10,209 nt of DNA, taken from contig JAOXYB010066434.1 in NCBI GenBank assembly GCA_028565635.1, positions 1-10,209 on the forward strand, read 5' to 3'. Position numbers and translations under genes: made by a program. This DNA comes from Phoronis ovalis. Taxonomy: Eukaryota > Phoronida > Phoronidae. Positions 5,701 to 10,209 of this stretch are shown piece after piece (the first letter of the stretch is position 1; each line of letters opens with the position of its first letter). The notes below the pieces were generated by a model. That model searched no databases and had not been told where the DNA came from. It saw only the letters and a program-made list of their open reading frames with translations.

Positions 5701-7745
5701 GATGGCAGCAAAAAATGGGCAATCCAAGAATCACTGTTCATTGTATGTAAGTAATCACTGAAATGGGCTGTTAAGCGTATTTGCAGTGTAATTATTCTGG
5801 TATAGTTTGCTGGCTGTAAAGACCAGAAAGGTAAATATATATTGTAGATAGCTCCGACTTTTGCAGCTATTTTCTTGACATATTTTAAATCCACTATGTT
5901 AGTCGGATACAGAAAAACACCAGATCATTATGTGTACATCCCATGTAAAAATCGACCCCACTACAACATGGAGCAAGTGGGGTTTAGAGAAATTTTCAAC
6001 CCAACTTGGGGATTATAAATAAGCTGCAGGATTTTTAATGCATTGAATTAGACACTTGTCTGGACTTATCAATGGGGCTTAACCAGGCTTTACTGTCTGC
6101 CTGGTGATTGCAGTAAAGATGTAAATCAATAACAATGCATTTTTTAACTTGCTGTTTTATAATCAAAATAATATTTTAAAAAAATAGTACTTAAAAATAT
6201 AAACTTGTCTATTAAAAATGAATAAAGAAAGGATGCGTGAAATATTGATATACTCTTTATGCCAAAATATGCAACTATCATTTAGCCTATTTTTTAAATT
6301 CAAATCTGGCTTTTTGTGGTTTGCAAATAAATTTTGTAAAAGTGCTAGCAGCAATTTCATAATATTTATAACTATGAGCAACTTGTAGAAATTTAATTCT
6401 TAATGTATACCAGTCCTGTCAAGTTGGCAGGAATATTTATAGGAAGATTGTGTAATGTTTTGGACAATTTTCTTTTGAAAGCAGTGGTGGAAAACACAGA
6501 GCTCTATGATAGTGGCTTTATGAAAATCATTGACTTATAAAAGTGCTTGAAATTTTTAATTTCATGGTTGTAGTCATGCCCAACAAATACATATTAATTA
6601 TATTTTTGTTTTGCAGTGGTGACAGTAGGTGTCGCCACTGCTCATCATTCTTGTCTCCAATGCAGATACTTGTTTTTTGTTTTATATTTGTTATATTTGT
6701 AGTTGTGATGAGTTGTATTGGTAATCAAGATGTAAGGCAATAAATGTTTTGTATATCTTTATTGGTGTATGTTGTGCATGGCGTAGGTGTCTACATATGC
6801 ATTGTAGAGTATAGGATTTTTATTCTTTTTCGTTGCATTTCAAGCTTTTTTATTTAACAAACACAATATATCCATGTCATTTCTTTTTCATAGGCTTGCA
6901 GATCTAAACTGTGTTGTCGCATAGTTGGTGTTACTCTGTGGTATCACAGCATATTTCAGTTGCAATTAATTTCTCATTTGGTTTAAATGATAGTAATTAA
7001 TATACTTAGCTATTCTTTATAAGAATTTGTCACTAAAAAAATTCTGTCTGAATTTCATGTAATAGCACTGAATATAATTTTTACTTTAATTTTGAGAGTA
7101 GATCATTCACTAATTTTGCTTGATGCAGCATTTTTGTAAATCATAATTATGATACAAACACGGTACTGTATGCAATTACAGGAATGGTGCTGAACGTAGT
7201 GGGTTGTACTTGGCTTTGATGGGTATATGTGAGAAAATTCAACTGGAGCAAGAAGTCGATGTCTTCCAGTCTGTAAAACTGATTCGCATGTTCAGGCCAC
7301 AATCAGTGCGTTGCTTGGTAAGTTTACAGATTCACTGTTGCATATAAATACAGAATCTCTGCATCTATGCCAAGAAAAATAACCCGAAAAAGCTGGTTGA
7401 TATCTTCATTTATAATACAAGGTTGTTATTTTACAGTGCTAAAATTGTCTGTCTGTTCAGAATTTAGAATTTAGTTGATATTTCGTAGCTCCATAACGTA
7501 TAAGGAAATTAAAGCAGACAAGATTTTATAACGGTAGAAAATTACAGTAACTCTGCTAACACTTATTCTGACTTTATTTTTGAAAGGTATATAAAACAAT
7601 GATTTTTAGTGTAATAACAATTCAATATTACATTTCTTGTTGTAATTCATGTCTGTCTTGTTTTCTGCAGGAGCAGTACCAGTTTTTGTACAAAGTTGCA
7701 TTGCAGTATATGGAGTCATTCGAAACCTACGCAAACTTTAAGTAA
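2676..7745 (+). CDS. Receptor-type protein tyrosine phosphatase, 3' part: D2 domain and C-terminus, six exons
   Basis: Joined coding segments are 2676-2749, 3401-3535, 5153-5278, 5589-5746, 7182-7317 and 7671-7745, giving 233 residues plus stop with all phases consistent and all introns GT-AG. Landmarks in order are NYINATFVDGY, IVTQMP, DFWRMLYDHDSSTVVML, CEHYWPE, SWPKDQKFP, the phosphate loop HCMNGAERSG, and the C-terminus ETYANFK. The end resembles that of PTPRA/PTPRE (YANFK), which supports a true stop and a receptor-type tandem phosphatase. The usual domain is about 250-280 residues, so roughly 35-45 N-terminal residues, and the whole of D1, the membrane segment and the ectodomain, lie to the left. 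The loop keeps Cys-x5-Arg. The tyrosine of the KNRY loop is Asn (xNIN), WPD reads WPKD, and the Q-loop QT is RC, so D2 is probably weakly active or inactive. In known receptors, D2 acts in the cytoplasm and regulates D1. Orthology within the expanded invertebrate receptor family is not resolved. Confidence 0.93.
3099..3372 (+). mobile_element. tRNA-derived SINE with a mollusc-type central core, in intron 1
   Basis: The head starts near GAGGAGTTGCAGTGGCTCAGG and holds a good pol III A box (TGGCTCAGGTGG, 3111-3122). A B-box-like GATTCGAATTC follows at 3154-3164, one or two changes from GGTTCGANNCC. Downstream, TGTTCCTAAGCAAGACACTT (3186-3205), then TATCC and CTCCACCC, ending in GCGTACC near 3248, match the general pattern of the conserved SINE core I know from mollusc and other marine invertebrate SINEs (recollection, not a search). 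The 3' part runs through AAGCCCCCGGCCTG (3331-3344) into a TTACTTACTTTTACTT tail. An imperfect TACTTTTATT-like duplication may flank it (about 3088-3097 and after 3366). It lies in the same orientation as the host gene. The exact 3' end is uncertain. Confidence 0.75.
3401..3535 (+). CDS. Phosphatase exon 2: substrate-loop region, TQMP and DFWRM motifs
   Basis: The acceptor CACATCCAG ends at 3400 and the donor GAGGTAAAA starts at 3536. The exon is 45 codons in phase 0, beginning GYRKKEEFIVTQMP. It supplies the Gly-Tyr that completes the FVDGY motif split across exon 1, the IVTQ-P strand, and DFWRMLYDHDSSTVVMLNEL. The family usually has TQGP; here the Gly is Met. The stretch upstream of the acceptor, TTACTTTTACTTTATTT, is at or just beyond the tail of the SINE. 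Confidence 0.95.
3536..5152 (+). other. Intron 2 (1617 bases), AT-rich
   Basis: The donor is GTAAAA. The acceptor is TTTTTTCTAG with a good branch-point-like TTCTAAC about 12 bases before the AG. Apart from a SINE-head fragment near 4150-4201 and a purine-rich run (about 4848-4875), nothing recognisable is present. No exon-like segment with conserved phosphatase motifs was seen, and none is needed because exons 2 and 3 join without a gap in the domain. Confidence 0.85.
4150..4201 (+). mobile_element. Fragment of a tRNA-SINE head (A box only)
   Basis: GTGGTGCACTGTGGGCAAAT, followed by GGATTGAGAGTTGGCCTCTG and AATGAGGGGT, resembles the 5' tRNA-like part of a SINE. TGGGCAAATGG at 4162-4172 fits the A-box pattern except at one position. 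The sequence stops matching where a B box would be expected, and no GTTCGA follows. It is a different SINE head from the one in intron 1. The call rests on pattern memory, so confidence is low. Confidence 0.35.
5153..5278 (+). CDS. Phosphatase exon 3: C-x-x-YWP motif and central beta strands
   Basis: The acceptor TTTTTTCTAG ends at 5152 and the donor AGGGTAAGC starts at 5279. The exon is 42 codons in phase 0. TCEHYWPEK is the conserved C-x-Y/H-YWP motif of PTP domains. It is followed by YDIFRVDL and FVIRDLKLQNLNR, equivalent to the strand ending in the R-x-L/F-x-L pattern before the WPD region. There is no indication of a break. Confidence 0.95.
5279..5588 (+). other. Intron 3 (310 bases)
   Basis: The donor is GTAAGC and the acceptor CTGGTTTGCAG, preceded by a T/C-rich stretch. 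It is AT-rich, with no repeat or structural feature noticed. Confidence 0.85.
5589..5746 (+). CDS. Phosphatase exon 4: degenerate WPD loop up to the catalytic-position cysteine
   Basis: The acceptor GGTTTGCAG ends at 5588 and the donor ATGTAAGT has its GT at 5747. It encodes 52 codons plus AT, leaving phase 2. LIRHFQLMSWPKDQKFPSD is the WPD-loop region: the aspartate position is Lys, the next residue is Asp, and the loop seems one residue longer than the usual WPDxGxP. VERWQQKMGNPRITVHC follows, a typical strand into the phosphate loop ending with the His-Cys pair. The exon boundary falls exactly after the Cys, so the rest of the loop is in exon 5. Confidence 0.95.
6082..6118 (+). other. Overlapping interleaved stems, pseudoknot-like
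   Basis: ACCAGGC (6082-6088) is complementary to GCCTGGT (6099-6105). TTTACTG (6089-6095) is complementary to CAGTAAA (6111-6117), with C6088 and G6118 able to extend the second stem. The stems interleave as in an H-type pseudoknot, with connecting loops of 0, 3 and 5 bases, so the two may instead be alternatives. The segment is intronic and its role is unknown. Confidence 0.4.
6617..6743 (+). CDS. Candidate alternative exon of the phosphatase gene (hydrophobic, Cys-rich tail)
   Basis: A strong acceptor (TTTTTGTTTTGCAG, ending at 6616) starts a segment that, joined to exon 4 in phase 2, reads HC-I-GDSRCRHCSSFLSPMQ and then a hydrophobic run ILVFCFIFVIFVVVMSCIG, ending NQDVRQ and TAA at 6741-6743. 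The stop overlaps AATAAA (6739-6744), and a GT-rich stretch follows, so it could be an alternative last exon. A donor-like GATGTAAGG at 6732 would instead give a 115-base exon entering in phase 2 and leaving in phase 0, the same as exon 5, so mutually exclusive use would keep frame. No similarity to exon 5 beyond G-x-x-R is clear. It may be chance in a T-rich intron. Confidence 0.3.
6739..6744 (+). terminator. Possible intronic poly(A) signal AATAAA
   Basis: The hexamer overlaps the stop codon of the candidate alternative exon. It is followed within about 20-45 bases by the GT-rich TTGGTGTATGTTGTG type sequence (about 6761-6789) expected of a cleavage-site downstream element. It matters only if the intronic exon is used. 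Confidence 0.3.
7182..7317 (+). CDS. Phosphatase exon 5: second half of the phosphate loop and following helices
   Basis: The acceptor AATTACAG ends at 7181 and the donor TTGGTAAGT has its GT at 7318. The leading G completes ATG (Met) with the AT of exon 4, then 45 codons follow. NGAERSGLYLAL completes HCxxGxxRSG, with the phosphate-binding Arg and Ser retained. CEKIQLEQEVDVFQSVKLIR and MFRPQSVRCL are the helices leading to the Q-loop, where the usual Q-T is R-C. Receptor D2 domains often read VDVFQ-VK-LR-RP here. Confidence 0.95.
7318..7670 (+). other. Intron 5 (353 bases)
   Basis: The donor is GTAAGT. The acceptor GTCTTGTTTTCTGCAG has a strong pyrimidine tract. Nothing else was recognised. 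Confidence 0.85.
7671..7745 (+). CDS. Phosphatase exon 6, last coding exon, C-terminus and stop
   Basis: The acceptor TTTTCTGCAG ends at 7670. The exon codes 24 residues, EQYQFLYKVALQYMESFETY then ANFK, and TAA at 7743-7745. EQYQFLY is the conserved end of the Q-loop and last helix. The ending FxxYANFK is that of PTPRA/PTPRE-type receptors, so this is a genuine C-terminus. The stop lies inside a GTAAGA that could be read as a splice donor (GT at 7742), a possible but unneeded alternative. Confidence 0.95.
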   Translation, partial: EQYQFLYKVALQYMESFETYANFK

Positions 7746-8030
7746 GAGAAGCTGAAATTGTGCTTAAAGAGGAAATATGCAGCATCAACTTTTACATATT
7801 GTAGAGAAATTGACAATCAGCTGGAAACCATTTGATTATATTTTAAATACTGAGAAATTTATGTTTATTTTTCACATTATTATAGATTTTAATAGAAACC
7901 AAAGCCAAAAAAAGTATTGTTTATGAATATACTAGATAGGATTTTGTGCTTTTCATATGTCAAATTTTAGGATTTTGATTTATTTTTTCACAGTTATTAA
8001 TAAAAAAGTGCTATGTGTTTGCTACATACC
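7746..8030 (+). other. 3' UTR of the phosphatase gene
   Basis: AT-rich sequence follows the stop at 7745 and ends shortly after the AATAAA at 7999-8004, giving a minimal 3' UTR of about 270-290 bases. No clear AATAAA was found further downstream as far as the last repeat. A longer UTR using variant signals such as ATTAAA (9896-9901) cannot be excluded. Confidence 0.55.
7999..8004 (+). terminator. Poly(A) signal AATAAA
   Basis: A canonical hexamer 254 bases after the stop codon, followed by an A-run and a GT-rich stretch (GTGCTATGTGTTTGC), as expected for cleavage and polyadenylation. Confidence 0.6.
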
Positions 8031-8073
8031 AAAGTATAGAAATTTGTCCATTGACAGTGGTCATGTTTAGGCT

Positions 8074-8100
8074 TAAATATAGTTATCAAAACTATATTTA
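8074..8100. repeat. Perfect 11-bp hairpin downstream of the poly(A) signal
   Basis: TAAATATAGTT (8074-8084) pairs exactly with AACTATATTTA (8090-8100) around a 5-base ATCAA loop. It lies about 70 bases after the AATAAA. It is very AT-rich and could be incidental. Confidence 0.7.
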
Positions 8101-8399
8101 CAATAACTGACAAATTGTTCTTCTTGTTTTTACATTTTTTACTTGTTTACTATTACTTTTGTTTATTACTTAACATGCTATTTTGTCATGTTAGATTTTC
8201 AAGTTATGTCAGAAAGAAATCATACAGTTAAATGATATTATTATAGTGTGTTCAAGTTTTTCTGTGATGTTTTGTGTTGTGATGAAAGTGACAGCAATAA
8301 TATGCCTGTGTACAGACAACATTAGGTACAAAATTATTTCAAAATTATGCTGGTTATGTTTTGTTAAAATGTGATTATTACACAGATATCATCTATAAA

Positions 8400-8660
8400 A
8401 TTCCCTCCATATCATAGAATTGTTCAAAACCATATCATTCAAATTGCAAGACAAATTTATGTTTCATATGTACTTGTAAATAAGCAGTGTTAGACAGTAG
8501 TTTCTCACTTACTTGTTAATGTAATATGTCCTCCTTATTATAATTGCTCAAAACCTTGTCATTCAAAATGCAACATTCTGTAATTGACAATTTGTTTTTC
8601 AAAGTTACTATTTGTGATATTGTTCCTGTGAATATACAGTGTTAGACCATTGTTTCCACT
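8400..8660 (+). repeat. Diverged tandem duplication in the 3' flank
   Basis: Unit 1 (about 8400-8509) and unit 2 (about 8526-8660) share, in the same order, TCCTCC/CCCTCCAT, TTCAAAACC-T-TCATTCAAA-TGCAA (8423 versus 8547) and CAGTGTTAGAC followed by a TTTC-CACT block (8485 versus 8637). Unit 2 has about 28 extra bases in the middle. It is an old, local, non-coding duplication. Confidence 0.65.
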
Positions 8661-9970
8661 GTACATAGCTATGCAAATATATATAAATACCACATTTATT
8701 CAAATAGAAGCCCTGCCTAGTGTTTCACCCTCCCCTGAATTCCTTAATAAGAAATAGAAACATCTTGAGTTGAAGCCTCCTTGTATCATTTTGTTTGATG
8801 GATATAGTGTAACAGTTCAACTTTGCAGAGATTATTCGATGTGATATTATTAGTTCATGCAATTTGCTATTTTATGAAAAAACAAAAGAATATGATGTTT
8901 TGAATTAAAATCAGGTCACATATCGTATACCAAGATTACCGTTTTTCTGCTATGTATTTTGTATATTATAATTTCATTTCCTTTATGTTTTCATGAATTT
9001 TTATATGCTTTTCTAACTGTTTTAGATTTTCAAAATCTCAAGATTGTTATGCTATAATACTCTATTTTGTTAACAGGATACATTGCATGTATTCTTTAGT
9101 TTTTATGATATTCAGCTGTTACATGCAGATACGTGTGTTCCAGTCTTTTCATTGATCTGTGTTCGTATATATCTTTTTGTTGTGTGATATACATCTTTGG
9201 AAAACATAATATTCAAACAGTATCGAATGTAGATGTGATGTTTCAAGCATGTTGGTACTATTTTACTTGCTTGCCCAATGTTGTATAAAATACTTTCCTT
9301 ATCAAAGTCTGTAATCTTGATGTATTGCCTTACCATGGGAATCTATGAAAACATTGTAATATAGCTATTGTAGAGATAACTTTTACTGCTTCCACAAATA
9401 CTTGAAATTGTTCTACTTTTGAACAGCTTTTGAAGTATTTGCAGAATAGGCACAATTTTATTACAAGTGCTGTAGTCCTTTACATTGAAATCATAAGATT
9501 GAATCTTTTTGCCATCTTTGTATTTATTGGTCTAAAAACTATACTTGTGTGCATCAGTATGTCTTTCATATATGACTAACATGTAAGATGTTTATCACTT
9601 TTTTTCTGAGCTGTTGCTACTAAAAATGTCTAAATATGTTTTATAATGGTAGATTTTTTTCTGTGTGATAAATGAACTATGTTTCAGCATCCCTGATCAT
9701 TAGATTTTCAAATGTATTTTTGTAGTGTCCATGTTTGACAAGAAAACAAGCAAACTAAACGTCAACATTGAATTATCACATTATTATTTTCAAAAACAGG
9801 TATAACTAGGACAATTATCCTTCAAAAATAATTTTTTAACCTTTTAGTGATTTATAAAAAATGTTGTTATTCTAAGGATGTATGCAATTTAAATATTAAA
9901 TTGTTGGAGAAGTAGTGTTACTATAATCTTGTTTTTATAATAACAGTAGGAAAACAAGAAAACATCTGAT
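8661..9970. other. AT-rich intergenic or distal 3' sequence
   Basis: No convincing gene was found on either strand; the few short open frames have no recognisable motifs. Around 8690-8800 the sequence TTTATTCAAATAGAAGCCCTG, with TTTCACCCTCCCC and GAGTTGAAGCCTCC, hints at a decayed interspersed repeat of the type with ATTCAAATAAACGCCCC-like ends, but this is a weak memory-based match. The remainder holds nothing I can name. Confidence 0.5.
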
Positions 9971-9973
9971 TTT

Positions 9974-10025
9974 TATGCCCATCACTATGTAACAGTGAAT
10001 GGGCATATAGTCGTACCGCATGCGG
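9974..10025. repeat. Two palindromes at the left flank of the last repeat copy
   Basis: TATGCCCATCACT (9974-9986) pairs with AGTGAATGGGCATA (9994-10007) with one bulged base and a 7-base loop. CCGCATGCGG (10016-10025) is a perfect 10-base palindrome. TATGTAAC occurs next to both. The local GC content rises sharply here from the AT-rich flank, marking the likely edge of an inserted element. Confidence 0.7.
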
Positions 10026-10053
10026 CGGCATATGTAACCTTTTCTTTGTGTTG

Positions 10054-10209
10054 CTATAACGGCGTCAGCTTTCGTCAGATCATCTTCGTAACTTTTACAG
10101 GGTAAGTACAGGTCAAAGCGCAGGTCTGATGAAATTTTGACCTCGATTACTTCCAAGATGGCCGATTGGCGGCCATGTTTGTACCCGAGAGTGCACCAGA
10201 CTGGCCGCT
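10054..10209 (+). repeat. Interspersed repeat, copy D, running off the right edge
   Basis: It has the same orientation and core order as the left copies: ATAACGGCGTCAGCTTTCGT, AGGGTAAGTACAGGTC, ATTTTGACCTCGATTACTTC, AAGATGGCCGATTGGCGGCC and ATGTTTGTACCCGAGAGTGC. It keeps the perfect ATGGCC-N7-GGCCAT stem and is more GC-rich and CpG-rich than copies A-C, so it may be younger or less decayed. It may begin as far left as the palindromes at 9974. Confidence 0.75.

Larger units (their letters stand above)
5747..7181 (+). other. Intron 4 (1435 bases) splitting the phosphate loop
   Basis: The donor is GTAAGT and the acceptor TGCAATTACAG. The intron separates His-Cys-(M) from NGAERSG. It contains a small hairpin (5955-5962 / 5976-5983), overlapping stems at 6082-6118, and the candidate alternative exon at 6617-6743. 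The rest is AT-rich and featureless. Confidence 0.85.

Noticed and set aside
5955-5983. 8-bp hairpin ACCCCACT / AGTGGGGT in intron 4
   Set aside because: Short stems of this size occur by chance; no supporting context.
9112-9336. 74-codon minus-strand frame in the 3' flank
   Set aside because: No recognisable domain, AT-rich composition like its flanks, and no promoter or splice context.
9935-10156. 73-codon minus-strand frame at the right edge
   Set aside because: It crosses the boundary between unique DNA and repeat copy D, so it cannot be a coherent gene; no known motif.

Overview
The window is eukaryotic, AT-rich DNA. Its one host gene is a split gene with GT-AG introns, and invertebrate-type repeats surround it. 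The best guess for the source is a marine lophotrochozoan, most likely a bivalve mollusc. The grounds are a receptor-type tyrosine phosphatase with a degenerate D2 domain, a tRNA-headed SINE whose central part resembles the SINE cores known from molluscs and other marine invertebrates, and a BEL/Pao-like retroelement start. This assignment is an inference; nothing here is species-specific. No bacterial signals, rRNA, tRNA genes or CRISPR arrays were seen.

Layout: (1) 1-446, minus strand, is the open N-terminus of a charged coiled-coil protein, probably the gag-like start of an LTR retroelement that leaves the window on the left. Just upstream of its ATG is a perfect 18-bp inverted repeat (454-471 / 545-562). 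(2) 729-1416 holds three diverged, same-orientation copies of an interspersed repeat; a fourth copy lies at the far right edge (10054-10209). (3) 1417-2675 is non-coding, with a 16-bp minisatellite (2089-2133) and a long hairpin-forming inverted repeat (2296-2409). (4) 2676-7745, plus strand, carries the last six coding exons of a receptor-type protein tyrosine phosphatase: 233 residues that cover most of the membrane-distal D2 domain and the true C-terminus. Its introns hold a SINE (3099 to about 3372) ending next to exon 2, a SINE-head fragment (about 4150-4201), and a candidate alternative exon (6617-6743). (5) From 7746 comes the 3' UTR with a poly(A) signal at 7999-8004, then AT-rich sequence with a diverged duplication (8400-8660) and palindromes (9974-10025) leading into the last repeat copy.

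The phosphatase fragment keeps the Cys-x5-Arg loop (HCMNGAERSG). The pTyr-loop tyrosine, the WPD aspartate and the Q-loop are altered, so D2 is probably a regulatory pseudophosphatase. The most interesting unexplained item is the intron 4 segment. It has a good acceptor in the right phase and an open frame that would replace the second half of the PTP loop with a Cys-rich, hydrophobic tail. Its stop codon overlaps an AATAAA signal, and it also has a phase-compatible donor. The second point of interest is the repeat family, whose long copies share an everted nuclear-receptor half-site pair and whose copies share a GGCC hairpin.
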